64,000 bases of DNA, taken from the NCBI GenBank assembly GCA_023437305.1, contig JAEZGN010000022.1, positions 248,001-312,000 of the forward strand, read 5' to 3'. Shown here piece by piece: positions 17,855-28,100 of this stretch. The first letter of the stretch is position 1. Each line of letters opens with the position of its first letter. The notes beneath the pieces are model-generated. The model ran no database searches. It was given only the letters and a program-made list of their open reading frames with translations, and was not told where the DNA came from. The stretch comes from Bacteroidota bacterium (GTDB taxonomy: Bacteria > Bacteroidota > Bacteroidia > Bacteroidales > Dysgonomonadaceae). The translations under genes and the position numbers were made by a program.

Positions 17855-18622
17855 ATGAAAAAGGCAGTTATAGTCCTTCTTTTTGTCTTCATTTACGGAA
17901 TAAGCTTTGCACAGAATAAAGATCAATATCCTGCTACAGTTTATAAGCTAATGAAAGCCTATCCTGAAAGTATTACAGCTTTTGATAACTCTAATATTAT
18001 CTTAAAAGACGGACGAACTATCAAATACAACAAAAGTGTAGTTAAAGATCACAATGATCTGATGAATAGTTTCGACCTTGACGATATTTTTACATATCCC
18101 TATATAAAAGGGAAGGTTGAGAATATTTCTAAGAATTACGATCCGGGACGAATAAGAAATGAAGAGCTCTTGAAATTAATGTATGGGTCTACTTCAGCGG
18201 AAGTACAAGCTAATTTGGTTGCCATCACTTGGTGTCCTAAGCTTGTAAACCAAACTCTGAGAGTAACGAAGATAAATGGTGTTGCCAAGCAATTACAAAA
18301 GGTCTCAGACGAGTTAGATAAGCACCCTGAATTGAGAGAATACCTGTATAGTTCCGGAGCATTTAACTGGCGAAAAATAAGAGGAACAAACAGGCTTAGC
18401 AGCCATAGTTTTGGTACTGCTATCGATCTGAATGTGAAATATTCAAACTACTGGCAATGGGACTGTCGTTGCAAATCAGAAGATGCAACTTTAGTATATA
18501 AAAACAGAATACCTCAACTTATAGTCGATATATTCGAAAAGCATGGATTTATTTGGGGTGGCAAATGGTATCATTATGATACAATGCACTTTGAATATCG
18601 ACCGGAACTTCTTATCGACTGA
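17855..18622 (+). CDS. M15-family D-Ala-D-Ala carboxypeptidase-like protein
   Basis: This 255-residue protein has a signal peptide (VFIYGISFAQ). The zinc site is complete: His184 and Asp191 in HSFGTAIDLN, His245 in DTMHFEYRP, with Glu247 nearby as the expected catalytic base. It most resembles the M15_4 subgroup of VanY-like peptidases, which trim stem peptides of peptidoglycan or act in lysis. The start is only 17 nt after the preceding terminator, so the promoter must overlap that terminator or the end of the reductase gene. Confidence 0.9.
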   Translation: MKKAVIVLLFVFIYGISFAQNKDQYPATVYKLMKAYPESITAFDNSNIILKDGRTIKYNKSVVKDHNDLMNSFDLDDIFTYPYIKGKVENISKNYDPGRIRNEELLKLMYGSTSAEVQANLVAITWCPKLVNQTLRVTKINGVAKQLQKVSDELDKHPELREYLYSSGAFNWRKIRGTNRLSSHSFGTAIDLNVKYSNYWQWDCRCKSEDATLVYKNRIPQLIVDIFEKHGFIWGGKWYHYDTMHFEYRPELLID

Positions 18623-18659
18623 GACTATCCAACCGACAACAACATGTGTTTTAAAACGA

Positions 18660-18692
18660 AAAAGCGCTCTAATTATCAAGTTAGAGCGCTTT
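18660..18692 (+). terminator. Bidirectional terminator between M15 peptidase and aspS
   Basis: A 13-bp perfect stem AAAAGCGCTCTAA / TTAGAGCGCTTTT with an 8-nt loop sits between two convergent genes. The T runs on both strands are part of the stem. Confidence 0.9.
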
Positions 18693-18712
18693 TGATCTAT
18701 ATAGGATATACT

Positions 18713-20467
18713 TTATTCCTTTATTTCTACTTTCAAATTCAGTTCCTCAAGTTGGGCCGGATCAAGAGTTGCCGGAGCATCTATCATCACATCGCGTCCT
18801 GAGTTATTCTTAGGGAATGCGATACAATCGCGAATACTATCCAATCCTGCAAACAATGAGACCAAACGATCTAATCCGAATGCAAGACCGGCATGTGGAG
18901 GTGCACCATATTTGAATGCATTCATCAGGAACCCAAACTGTGCCTGAGCTTTTTCTTCTGTGAAGCCAAGTATTTGGAACATCTTATTCTGTAGCTGACT
19001 GTTGAAGATACGCACAGAGCCTCCTCCTACTTCTACACCGTTGATTACCATGTCATAGGCATTGGCACGTACTGCTCCGGGATTACTATCTAGCAAAGTA
19101 ATATCTTCCTCTTTTGGACTTGTAAACGGATGGTGTTTTGCGAAATAACGTCCCAGTTCTTCATCTTTCTCTAACAGAGGGAAGTCTATTACCCATAAGC
19201 AGTTAAACTGATTTTTGTCTCTTAGTCCAAGTTGATCAGCTACTTCAAGTCGGAGTTCTCCCAACTGTTTTTGCGCCTTCTCGGTCTCACCACAAATAAT
19301 CAATATTAGGTCTCCCGGTTCTGCCTGACAGCGTTCTGCCCACTTCTTCAAATCTTCAGGGCTATAGAATTTGTCTACAGAAGATTTTAATGAGCCATCT
19401 GCCTCATAGCGGGCATAAACAAGCCCTTTTGCACCTATTTGAGGCCGTTTTACATAATCGGTTAGAGCATCAATTTGTTTGCGGGTATATGAAGCTGCAC
19501 CTTTAGCACAGATAGCTCCGACATATTCAGATGAATCAAATACAACAAAGTCTTTTCCTTCAGTTAAGTCTTTTATTTCTACGAATTCCATACCGAAACG
19601 TGTATCCGGTTTATCTGAACCGTAGTACTTCATGGCATGAGCATAAGTCATACGAGGAAAATCAGGAATATCAATTCCCTTTACTACTTTGAACAGATGC
19701 TTTGTTAAACCTTCAAACATATTCAGCACATCTTCCTGATTAACATACGACATCTCACAATCGATCTGAGTAAATTCAGGTTGACGGTCTGCTCTCAAGT
19801 CTTCGTCACGGAAACATTTAACGATCTGGAAATATCGATCAAATCCCGAAACCATCAAAAGTTGTTTGAATAATTGTGGCGATTGTGGTAGTGCATAAAA
19901 TTCACCCGGATTCATACGGGATGGTACAACAAAGTCACGTGCCCCCTCAGGAGTAGAACCAATGAGAACAGGCGTTTCTACCTCAAGGAATTGACGTTCG
20001 TCTAAATAACGACGTGTTTCGAATGCTATTTTATGACGAAGTTCAAGGTTTTTTCTTACCGCATCGCGACGCAAATCAAGATATCGGTATTTCATTCTTA
20101 AATCATCACCGCCATCAGTGTTGTCTTCTATCGTAAATGGTGGTGTATCTGATGTATTTAATATTACAAGTTCGTTAACTATAATCTCAATATCGCCAGT
20201 CGATCTGTTGGGGTTCTTACTCGAACGCTCTTCTACTTTACCTGTCACCTGTAATACGTATTCTCGACCTATTTTATTCGCTCGCTCGTACAAGTCGGCA
20301 TTGATATCTTTACTGAATGACAATTGAGTAATACCATAACGGTCGCGGAGGTCGATAAATGTCACTCCACCACCAAGCTTGCGGACAGCATTTACCCATC
20401 CGGCTAACGTTACTTCTTTGTTAACATCTGCAAGAGTTAATTCTCCGCACGTATGATTCCTATACAT
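18713..20467 (-). CDS. aspS: Aspartyl-tRNA synthetase
   Basis: This 584-residue class IIb synthetase has the usual bacterial layout. The OB-fold anticodon-binding domain ([20 protein letters not shown]) is followed by catalytic motifs 1 and 2 ([36 protein letters not shown]). A bacterial GAD insertion comes next, then motif 3 ([15 protein letters not shown]). It charges tRNA-Asp; no gatCAB genes are present to judge whether it also charges tRNA-Asn. The upstream ABM gene ends 19 nt before the aspS ATG, so the two probably share a transcript. Confidence 0.97.
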   Translation of the reverse strand: MYRNHTCGELTLADVNKEVTLAGWVNAVRKLGGGVTFIDLRDRYGITQLSFSKDINADLYERANKIGREYVLQVTGKVEERSSKNPNRSTGDIEIIVNELVILNTSDTPPFTIEDNTDGGDDLRMKYRYLDLRRDAVRKNLELRHKIAFETRRYLDERQFLEVETPVLIGSTPEGARDFVVPSRMNPGEFYALPQSPQLFKQLLMVSGFDRYFQIVKCFRDEDLRADRQPEFTQIDCEMSYVNQEDVLNMFEGLTKHLFKVVKGIDIPDFPRMTYAHAMKYYGSDKPDTRFGMEFVEIKDLTEGKDFVVFDSSEYVGAICAKGAASYTRKQIDALTDYVKRPQIGAKGLVYARYEADGSLKSSVDKFYSPEDLKKWAERCQAEPGDLILIICGETEKAQKQLGELRLEVADQLGLRDKNQFNCLWVIDFPLLEKDEELGRYFAKHHPFTSPKEEDITLLDSNPGAVRANAYDMVINGVEVGGGSVRIFNSQLQNKMFQILGFTEEKAQAQFGFLMNAFKYGAPPHAGLAFGLDRLVSLFAGLDSIRDCIAFPKNNSGRDVMIDAPATLDPAQLEELNLKVEIKE

Positions 20468-20486
20468 ATATATTATTTGATGATGT

Positions 20487-20777
20487 TTAATATACTTTTT
20501 TGATTATATCTACAGACAGGTTTTCCACTTTTCCTTCTATCGCTTTTACAAAAGCTTTGAAATGATCCGTGTTATTGTGCTCGTCTATTGCAGTCTGCGA
20601 TTTCCAAACTTCTAGAATTGTATACTTTAAAGGATTCTTTACATCTTGATGCAAATCGTACGAGACATTTCCATCTTCTTTACGTGTACCATCTACTACA
20701 TTTTGAAACACTTTTTCCAATTCTTCCTGAAATTCGGCTTTGACTACAATCACAGCAACAATTTTCAATTCTGTCAT
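20487..20777 (-). CDS. Antibiotic-biosynthesis-monooxygenase (ABM) domain protein
   Basis: This 96-residue single-domain protein has the dimeric ferredoxin-like ABM fold: [20 protein letters not shown], then [20 protein letters not shown], then [14 protein letters not shown]. Relatives (YgiN, HmoB, LsrG) act on quinones, haem or signal molecules. This one is cytoplasmic, with no signal peptide. It is clearly paralogous to the lipoprotein at 21030-21443 and probably co-transcribed with aspS. The substrate is unknown. Confidence 0.85.
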   Translation of the reverse strand: MTELKIVAVIVVKAEFQEELEKVFQNVVDGTRKEDGNVSYDLHQDVKNPLKYTILEVWKSQTAIDEHNNTDHFKAFVKAIEGKVENLSVDIIKKVY

Positions 20778-20800
20778 AACTTTATTCTTTTATAATCTTT

Positions 20801-20857
20801 AAGGTTACAAAAGTAACAAAAGTAACAGATATAAGTATATTTTCTGTTTGTTACTTT
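20801..20857 (-). repeat. 9-bp tandem motif, copy B, with an inverted fourth unit
   Basis: On the plus strand AAGGTTACA, AAAGTAACA, AAAGTAACA follow each other (20801-20827). The opposite unit TGTTACTTT then lies at 20849-20857. AAAAGTAACA and TGTTACTTTT can form a 10-bp stem around a 21-nt loop. Read on the minus strand, the two perfect units each contain TACTTTTG, which matches the -7 consensus TAnnTTTG. The array lies 24-80 nt upstream of the ABM gene and may contain its promoter. Confidence 0.65.
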
Positions 20858-21029
20858 TCTTGCCTCGCTTTGTTTTATGAGTTTTGAGACATCAGGTATT
20901 TACTCTATTCTTTCTGTATCAATTTTTGTTTGTCAACTACCTATCTGTTATATCAAAGATATTTATATTAGACAATATTGTTCTCTAAAAATACAAATCT
21001 AAGATATCTTTACAGGAAGGGGCAGGCGA

Positions 21030-21443
21030 TTAATATACCAACTTTAGAATACTAACTTCTGATTTTTCTATCATACCTTTCGACACTTCTTTAAATGTTT
21101 TAAAGTGCTCTGTGTTATTATGAAAATCTATTGCTGCTTGTGATTTCCATTCTTCAAGCATTACAAACTTTGTAGAGTCACTAACGTCTTGATGCAGATT
21201 ATAAAAGATACAGCCGTCTTCTTCCTGGCTACCTTGAACCAATGACTGAAAAATAGGTAAAATCTCTTTTATTGCTTCCGGCTTCACGGTCATTATTGCA
21301 ACTATTTTGAGTTCGTCTCCTGTTCTTTCTTCTTCCATATCCGATTTTATTACAATGGTATCGTCTTGTCCTGTCTGCGTTTTAGATGTACAGCCAGCCA
21401 TTAGTATTAATCCTAATAATAAAGGGAATACAATTTTTTTCAT
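21030..21443 (-). CDS. ABM-domain lipoprotein
   Basis: This 137-residue protein has a lipoprotein signal (LLLGLILMAGCTSK), a short linker and then an ABM domain. That domain closely parallels the neighbouring 96-residue protein: LKIVAIMTVKPEAIKEILPI, FYNLHQDVSDSTKFVMLEEW and AIDFHNNTEHFKTF. Its position on the envelope, rather than in the cytoplasm, is unusual for an ABM domain. The two genes probably arose by duplication; the 252-bp gap between them carries the tandem motif. Confidence 0.85.
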   Translation of the reverse strand: MKKIVFPLLLGLILMAGCTSKTQTGQDDTIVIKSDMEEERTGDELKIVAIMTVKPEAIKEILPIFQSLVQGSQEEDGCIFYNLHQDVSDSTKFVMLEEWKSQAAIDFHNNTEHFKTFKEVSKGMIEKSEVSILKLVY

Positions 21444-21517
21444 AATGTTTTTTTTAATTTATAGTTCTGTTTTATCTCTCAGAAATTTATGCTTAAGTCT
21501 TTTCAGAATCTAACTTG

Positions 21518-22024
21518 TTATTTAAGTTTCTTTCTTATATCTTCTTCCAATTTACCTTTCTCTATCGATTTTTCTAACTTCTCTACATTTCCATCTTTTT
21601 TCAGATATCCTCTATTTTTTCGATAAAACACTGCAACCGTTTCTAAAGCAGCTTTTGTACATAGGATATTATCATTTGAGTAGTTGTTTTCAAAAGAGTA
21701 TCTAGTCCAACCCAGCATAAAAGGCATTAGTAGTTCTGGATTAACTTTTATGAAATCTACAACTCTGCTATCTACTCCTACACTAACATTCGGCGTGCCT
21801 GTAAGCCAGGCTATAAAAAAGGCATTTGCCTCTTGCCTCTTAATAGGCTCTTTTCCTAATGGCGAATCTAATAACCAGCTTATAGTCTCTTTTACTTGGG
21901 GTTCGTATGCCGTATAAGCGTCTTTGTCCTCAAATTTATAATTCTTAGGAACTTCATATCCTTGAGCTAACAGACCTGTAGCTAAAAACGTAAATGCAGC
22001 AAAGAATAACAGATGTCTTTTCAT
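21518..22024 (-). CDS. Secreted protein of unknown function
   Basis: This 168-residue protein has a clear signal peptide (FFAAFTFLATGLLAQ). The mature part is mainly helical, with FFIAWLTGTPNVSVGV and LLMPFMLGWTRYSFENNY, and a lysine/glutamate-rich end (EKSIEKGKLEEDIRKKLK). I do not recognise a named family; it looks like the small conserved periplasmic proteins common in Bacteroidales. The minus strand has TATATTTG (22060-22053), a good -7 box, about 30 nt upstream of the ATG. Confidence 0.7.
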   Translation of the reverse strand: MKRHLLFFAAFTFLATGLLAQGYEVPKNYKFEDKDAYTAYEPQVKETISWLLDSPLGKEPIKRQEANAFFIAWLTGTPNVSVGVDSRVVDFIKVNPELLMPFMLGWTRYSFENNYSNDNILCTKAALETVAVFYRKNRGYLKKDGNVEKLEKSIEKGKLEEDIRKKLK

Positions 22025-22052
22025 AATGATTAGTGTTTAATAGATTTCTATA

Positions 22053-22060
22053 CAAATATA
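22053..22060 (-). promoter_or_regulatory. Candidate -7 element of secreted unknown
   Basis: The minus strand reads TATATTTG, an exact match to TAnnTTTG, about 30 nt upstream of the ATG at 22024. Confidence 0.5.
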
Positions 22061-22224
22061 TACAATGGCGTTAATAGAAAATATTCGAAAGCTAAAAAAC
22101 TTTCTTTTTTCTTATAACATCCCAATTTCTTTTTATCTTAGTCGAACAAATGCAAAATATACAAAAGGATGAACACGAACGAAATGATCAACACAAACAA
22201 ATGTTTAACTAAATTTTTAATCCA

Positions 22225-22914
22225 ATGAAGAAATATCTAGCAGAAATGATTGGAACTATGGTTCTAGTTCTAATGGGATGTGGAAGTGCTGTCTTTGCCG
22301 GTAATGTAGCCGAGATAGTGGGTACAGGTGTAGGAACTCTTGGTGTAGCGATGGCTTTTGGCCTCTCGGTTGTAGCGATGGCTTATACGATAGGCAAGAT
22401 TTCGGGCTGTCATATAAATCCGGCTATTACACTTGGTGTATTTCTATCAAAGAGAATGTCAGGAAAAGATGCCGGTATGTATATGGTTTTTCAGGTTATA
22501 GGGGCTATTATCGGATCAGCTATCCTTTACGCGCTTATTTCTACAGGCGCTCATGGAGGGCCAACTGCTACAGGTGCGAATGGCTTTGCCGACGGGGCTT
22601 TGATACAAGCGTTAATTGCCGAAACAATTTTTACCTTTATCTTCGTATTAGTAGTATTGGGAACTACCTCAAAAGGTGGTGCGGGGAATTTTGCAGGATT
22701 GGCTATAGGACTCACTTTGATACTGGTACATATCGTATGTATTCCTATTACAGGAACATCTGTAAATCCTGCACGTAGCATAGGACCGGCTATTTTTGAT
22801 GCGATTGAAGGAGGAAAAGCTCTTGCTCAACTGTGGTTATTTATTGTTGCCCCATTCCTAGGTGCAGCAATTGCTGCACTCGTTTGGAAAGCGGTTGATA
22901 CAGATGAAGGATAA
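22225..22914 (+). CDS. aqpZ: Aquaporin (AqpZ-type)
   Basis: This 229-residue MIP-family channel has six membrane segments and both NPA loops: INPAITLGV and NPARSIGPA. The residue after the second NPAR is Ser, as in water channels; the glycerol facilitator at 61999-62694 has Asp there. The N-terminus MKKYLAEMIGTMVLVLMGCG also fits AqpZ. It stands alone on the plus strand. Confidence 0.92.
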   Translation: MKKYLAEMIGTMVLVLMGCGSAVFAGNVAEIVGTGVGTLGVAMAFGLSVVAMAYTIGKISGCHINPAITLGVFLSKRMSGKDAGMYMVFQVIGAIIGSAILYALISTGAHGGPTATGANGFADGALIQALIAETIFTFIFVLVVLGTTSKGGAGNFAGLAIGLTLILVHIVCIPITGTSVNPARSIGPAIFDAIEGGKALAQLWLFIVAPFLGAAIAALVWKAVDTDEG

Positions 22915-23084
22915 TCATTATTGTTAAATACAATAGAATGTATAAGAGAGGGTACGTCAATAATAAAGATACTATTACTATCAAACCGTTTACTCTTTTT
23001 GTTTTCGTATTATTCAATAAGCCAAAGGAGTAAAGTGTATTTGACGTACACTCGTCTTATTGTTAAATATTCTTTCTGTATTTG

Positions 23085-23092
23085 TAAGTTTG
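23085..23092 (+). promoter_or_regulatory. Candidate -7 element of ECF sigma gene
   Basis: TAAGTTTG matches TAnnTTTG about 110 nt upstream of the sigma factor ATG. The gap 22915-23201 otherwise shows only a weak inverted repeat AGTGTA/TACACT (23034-23052). A 66-codon frame there has no supporting features. Confidence 0.3.
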
Positions 23093-23201
23093 GTAAATTT
23101 ATTCTTTATTTGCATCATTAACATAGTTTTATTTATAAACCTCAAAAAAAGCCAACGCCTATAGAATAGACATTACTCTGGATTTTTAAATATAAGAGAT
23201 A

Positions 23202-23792
23202 ATGGAAACATTAATTACTATGACCGATGAACAACTGGTCTGTGATTATTCTAACGGCAACAATCTTGCTTTTGATATCCTGTTGGAGCGTCATAAAAGA
23301 AGTGTATACAATTACATTTTCTTTACTGTGCGTAATAGGGAGCTTGCAGAAGATATTTTCCAAGAAACATTTATAAAAGCAATCGTTACTATCAAGCAGG
23401 GACGCTATACCGAATCGGGTAAGTTTCGTGCATGGATTTCTCGAATAGCTCATAATTTGATTATTGATCATTTTCGTCAGGAGAAAAACGAAAATACGGT
23501 ATCAAATGATGAGGCTCCGGTTGACTTATTAAATAACCCTACACTCTGTGATGGTACTATCGAGGACGAATTGATAAAGGTTCAAATAACATCAGATATT
23601 AGAAAATTGATATCTTTTCTACCCGACAATCAGCGCGAAGTTTTAGAAATGCGCTATTACCAAGACCTTAGTTTTAAAGAAATAGCAGATCAAACAGGTG
23701 TGAGTATCAATACAGCATTGGGGCGTATGCGCTATGCAATTCTTAATATGCGCCGGATGGCAGAAGAAAATAACATTGTTCTTACAATGTGA
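23202..23792 (+). CDS. ECF-type RNA polymerase sigma factor
   Basis: This 196-residue sigma-70 family factor has region 2 (FDILLERHKRSVYNYIFF, then ELAEDIFQETFIKA, GKFRAWISRIAHNLIID) and region 4 (FLPDNQREVLEMRYYQDLSF, EIADQTGVSINTALGRMRYA). It directs RNA polymerase to alternative promoters. No FecR-type or other anti-sigma gene lies next to it, so its control is not visible here. A terminator follows 38 nt after the stop. Confidence 0.93.
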   Translation: METLITMTDEQLVCDYSNGNNLAFDILLERHKRSVYNYIFFTVRNRELAEDIFQETFIKAIVTIKQGRYTESGKFRAWISRIAHNLIIDHFRQEKNENTVSNDEAPVDLLNNPTLCDGTIEDELIKVQITSDIRKLISFLPDNQREVLEMRYYQDLSFKEIADQTGVSINTALGRMRYAILNMRRMAEENNIVLTM

Positions 23793-23830
23793 TATTTCAT
23801 ATTTTTTATTAAAGTAGTTTTTAAAGTAGG

Positions 23831-23872
23831 AAAGGAAAAAGAAATGTTATAGATAACATGTCTTTTTCCTTT
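23831..23872 (+). terminator. Strong hairpin terminator after ECF sigma gene
   Basis: AAAGGAAAAAGA at 23831-23842 pairs with TCTTTTTCCTTT at 23861-23872. An inner ATGTTAT/ATAACAT stem makes it about 19 bp. It lies between convergent genes and can serve both. Confidence 0.85.
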
Positions 23873-23937
23873 CTGTTTTAGAATAAGCTGTTTTTAGGTT
23901 CTCAGCTATTTATTGTAGTGCGTCGGAACCTATTATT

Positions 23938-24333
23938 TTATTTGTTGCGAATAACTTCTCCTTTGATACGAACCTTGTAAACCGAATCAGGAACGTTTGT
24001 AAACACAGTAATTTCTTTAGCGAAAATTCCCGGACGACCTGTTGTAGAATAAGTAACTTTTATTACCCCTGTTTTTCCAGGAAGGACTGGTTCTTTTGTG
24101 TAGTCTGGGGTTGTGCATCCGCATGTTGTTTGTACGCGTTGAATTAGAAGAGGAGCAGTCCCTGTGTTTTTGAACGTAAACTCACAAGTAACAGAACCGG
24201 CACTTTCATCCACTTTTCCAAAGTCATGTACATCTTTTGTAAAGACAGCCTTAGGAGCTTTTTCTCCATTTTGAGCCATCATAAAGCTGGTAGATAATAC
24301 CAAAGCCAATAGTATAAAACCAATCTTTTTCAT
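23938..24333 (-). CDS. DUF1573 secreted protein
   Basis: This 131-residue protein has a signal peptide (LALVLSTSFMMAQ) and one DUF1573 immunoglobulin-like domain. Supporting segments are HDFGKVDESAGSVTCEFTFK, VQTTCGCTTPDYTKEP and PGKTGVIKVTYSTTGRPG; the TTCGCT motif is the hallmark. Function is unknown; the family is frequent in Bacteroidota envelopes. A TAACTTTG -7 box lies on the minus strand at 24410-24403. Confidence 0.92.
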   Translation of the reverse strand: MKKIGFILLALVLSTSFMMAQNGEKAPKAVFTKDVHDFGKVDESAGSVTCEFTFKNTGTAPLLIQRVQTTCGCTTPDYTKEPVLPGKTGVIKVTYSTTGRPGIFAKEITVFTNVPDSVYKVRIKGEVIRNK

Positions 24334-24402
24334 ATACCTAATTTTCTTTATTTTACTTTAAGTTATTAACTATGTAGTTAGGCATTAGCTATAACCGTCT
24401 CA

Positions 24403-24410
24403 CAAAGTTA
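24403..24410 (-). promoter_or_regulatory. Candidate -7 element of DUF1573 gene
   Basis: The minus strand reads TAACTTTG, matching TAnnTTTG, 70 nt upstream of the ATG at 24333. Confidence 0.5.
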
Positions 24411-24459
24411 GTAATAAATATGACTATTTTTTAAGAATTTAGCAATATTTAGTATTGTA

Positions 24460-25137
24460 CTAATTATATATCCATAACAGTAGAGGCTTTTTGCTCTCTT
24501 TGAGTAAGGCATCGCATTTGCGCATTATCTCATTATTTATTACAGGACATCCTTGACTCCAACCTAATGGCAGATGATTTGGGTAAACTTCTTTATATGC
24601 AACCGGATTGTGCGAATGAAGGACTATGATCCGTTTGAATGCATTGCTATTGGTTTTCTCTAAACCATGCAATTTGTAGTGAACATTTATGCCCCAAGTG
24701 CTGTATGAACGTGCGCCTGTTTTATATTTACCTAATGAAGAACAATAGCTGCCTTCAACATTACTGAATACGGGTTTAGACTGTGTGCTTTTCCGCCCGT
24801 ACCCATGACAACAAAGACTTTCGTACTTTATGCTGTCTTTTGCAAAATCCCATACAAAGAAACGGTTCTTACCCGAGTGTATACTGAAATCAATCAGTAT
24901 ACAGTGTCTCGTGCTTAGTCCTTGTTGTTTACTATATACCTTGGCTTCATCTGCTTTTGTTCTAAGCCTTGCATAAAGTTTTTTTCGTTCTTCTTTCTTT
25001 TGTTTCGATTCCGAGGATTCTACTCTTTCTGCCCTTTCGGTTTGTTTTGTCGATTTATTATTTGATTTATAGCAAATGAAAGATACAAAACCGGTAAAAA
25101 GCAATATTGCAGCTATTATCGGAAGATATGTTTTCAT
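24460..25137 (-). CDS. L,D-transpeptidase-like (YkuD_2-type) protein
   Basis: This 225-residue protein has an N-terminal membrane anchor (residues 5-23), a charged linker with KQKKEERKKLYARLRTKADE, and a catalytic domain. That domain carries LHSHNP (His174/His176) and WSQGCPVIN with Cys197 as the probable nucleophile. The pattern fits the murein L,D-transpeptidase catalytic-domain family (YkuD_2). Members cross-link or trim peptidoglycan or attach proteins to it. Its ATG overlaps the stop of the giant alpha-2-macroglobulin gene (ATGA, 25134-25137), so translation of the two is coupled. Confidence 0.87.
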   Translation of the reverse strand: MKTYLPIIAAILLFTGFVSFICYKSNNKSTKQTERAERVESSESKQKKEERKKLYARLRTKADEAKVYSKQQGLSTRHCILIDFSIHSGKNRFFVWDFAKDSIKYESLCCHGYGRKSTQSKPVFSNVEGSYCSSLGKYKTGARSYSTWGINVHYKLHGLEKTNSNAFKRIIVLHSHNPVAYKEVYPNHLPLGWSQGCPVINNEIMRKCDALLKESKKPLLLWIYN

Positions 25138-28100
25138 TCTTTTTCTTTTACTGTTACTTTTATTCCGGCTGTATGTGATACAAATTCAGGCGCATACATA
25201 CATTGTATTGTTGTTATTCCATTAGCGTATTCTCCTGTACGGCTTACATATACAGGGTATTCAAATACATAAGTTCCCTTTGGCATCACATCGAAGTAGA
25301 AGTTAGTAGATGCATCTTTTGACGTTTGGTAATACATCAATCCTTCATTCCATTTTATACCCGAGATTGTTTGAATAGGTTCGAAACAAGAAGCTCGCAT
25401 ATCTTTCAGATGAACAAATTCCATATCCTTGTCTGTCCTAACTGTTAGACGCACTACTACTTTATCTCCCACAGCAAGCGGATTATTCTCTGTAATTTGG
25501 CTTAGCGATTTACCTGTAGCTGTGTTGATTTCTTTAAATAACTGTTTCTCTACATTCAGGTCTCCTTTATGTGCTGTAATCTTATCCAGATTTTCATAAT
25601 ATTGCCAGTATAAAGCTCCATAAGCCGGACGGGTATCTGATGTTGTCACCTCTACTTTCCCCATTTCGTTTTTAATCTCGGCTTTGTCCCATACTTTTTT
25701 GAAATAGCCTGTCCCTGCTTCTTTATTTTCGGGTTCTATTTTCTCATTTCCTATAGAGATCACAGGCGTTTCTTCACTTGCAAACCATTCTGAACCCGTG
25801 CTTAACAATGCACTGATAGCGTCTATCGAAGCATGTGTTGATTCCCATATCTGAGTTCGTTTCTGATTTATCAGCCATCGCTTCAGCATATCCATTTCTT
25901 CTTGCGATGAACCAACTTCTTGCAACGCATCCATTAGGAAAGTATGTACACTGATTGCAGATAGAGACATGAATACCTGATTGCGATTATTTGGCCAATA
26001 CATACCAGCCTTTTCATTTTTAACAGCGTATTCGCGTATTGATTTGATGATCTTATTGGCAAGTTCTTTCTCTCCATTCCTTTTTAATACAACCGAAAGA
26101 ATAGACTTTTCGTACAAATCCAGTTTTTGCCAATTTTTACTTGCAATATTCGTGTAGAACCTTTCGGCGGCACGTGTTGCCTGATCAATCGGTATATCTC
26201 GGTAGAATGAACGGACATAGGCGTATTCTAGCTGATTGGTTGATATGGACGATGTTTTCTCCCAATTCTTATTATTCTTTTTCAGGCTTTCAAAGTCTTT
26301 CAATATCTGACTATCAATAAATTTGAGAGCATTCATTTGCATCATCTTCACATCCTCAGGATATTCTATTTGCCCAACTTGCTGTAGCTTAGCATATCCA
26401 TACAGAATATATTGGGTAACAGAACGGCTAGGGTACATCCCTTTGTACCATGACCATCCGCCATCGTTCGTGTTTTGTAGGTCTTGCAGTTTTTTTGTAG
26501 CTGCATTGGTCGTCTGTTTTGTATTATTCAGATCAAATAATAAAGAAAGACGTTGCATTTGTTCTGCTTCGTTTTTGGCATCCAGCACCCAAGGTGTTTC
26601 TTCTAATAGTACATTCTTCAGCTCTTCGTCTTTCTGTAGTTTCGATACGAATGTCTGTTTATCTCCTCCTTGTTTTTTCCATGCTTCTATCATAGACCCT
26701 ACTTTCGGATACTGACGTATGATAGAAGAGCCAAGCGTATTCACATAATAACTAGCGAACCAGTTCACTGCATTTTCACTCGTAGGATTACTGAATGAAG
26801 GCAGTGCTTGTATGGCATACCATGCAGGATTGGATGCATATTCGAGTGTGAGCCTATAGTTACTAGCTGTAGATGACGTATTGTTGTATAATTTATCGAA
26901 AGTGAATGTATTCGCTCCTGCTTTTGTGACATCGATAGGCATGCTTTCTGTCACCATCATGCGGTTTGATAGCACAGCCAAAACATGTTGTTCTCCATCA
27001 CTGAATGTTTCGTTTTGTGCTACAATGCGGCAACCTATAAGTTCAATTTCAGTAGGTACATCAAAAGTCCATTGGGCAGAAGTTGATGCTCCTTTGTCTA
27101 CAGAGAATTTTTGATTTTGATTTACAATTCTAAGATCAATCGCTTTATTTGTAGCGGGATCGAAGAATTCTATTTTTACATTACCCGAGATGGCATTTTC
27201 TGACAAATTGGATATTTTGGTAGAAATACTAGTTTTATCACCCTGACGAACAAAGCGAGGCGTATTCGGTGTCACCATTAGCTCCTTTTGTGTTATTACA
27301 AATTGCTCTAATGTTCCTACTCTCGAATTCTTGTCATGAGCCAATGCTCTGAAGCGCCATGTTGTATTGCTTTCGGGTACAGTGAACGATATCAGAGTTT
27401 CGCCTTTTTCATTTGTTCTTAATTGAGGATAGAAAAATGCGGTTTCACTGAAGTTCTGGCGTATTTGAGGTGTGGGAGCATTGTTTTCTTCATTGACAGT
27501 TTCCTCTTGTCTACTGATAGAGTCTGCTGTGAAGTAACCATCTAAACTTTTTGATTGAGCTAGGCGTGGAGGTGCAGGCGTTGATTCTAATTTCACTACT
27601 TTATTTTCACTTAATCCAGCCATGTCTGCTGCAAATATTCCGTCAGAACCTATACCGCTAGAGGCGATAATTCCGATACTTTGATTACTTTTTTCATAAA
27701 TATATTCCTCAAAAGATTGATTGATATATCCAAACCAATTTAGTTGGTCAAATCTTCTCGCTGGTGTTTTTTGATCAGGTGAATAGATTTCTGCGACATC
27801 TACAGAGTGTGTATAAAACCACTTTGATTGGTCTATATTCCAATATCGTGATGGATAGTCGAACGAAATAGGATATATTGCTTCTTTTCCGATGTATGGA
27901 CGATTGAACCTCCAAGCCATATACGGATATAACTTATCCAGTGATACATCGTACATAGACGCCAAGACTTCGGCTATAGAAGGGGTATTGGTTGTATCTT
28001 TTACACTGACTGTCCATGTCTCTGCCTGTCCCGGCCGTAGTTTATCACGGAAGACCTCAAGCTTAAGATTTAACTTCGTATCAGTCTTTTCGTCTTCTTT

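Noticed and set aside
22921..23121. 66-codon frame after the aquaporin gene
   Set aside because: No family features, no ribosome site, AT-rich composition like the surrounding gap; it overlaps the likely promoter region of the ECF sigma gene.
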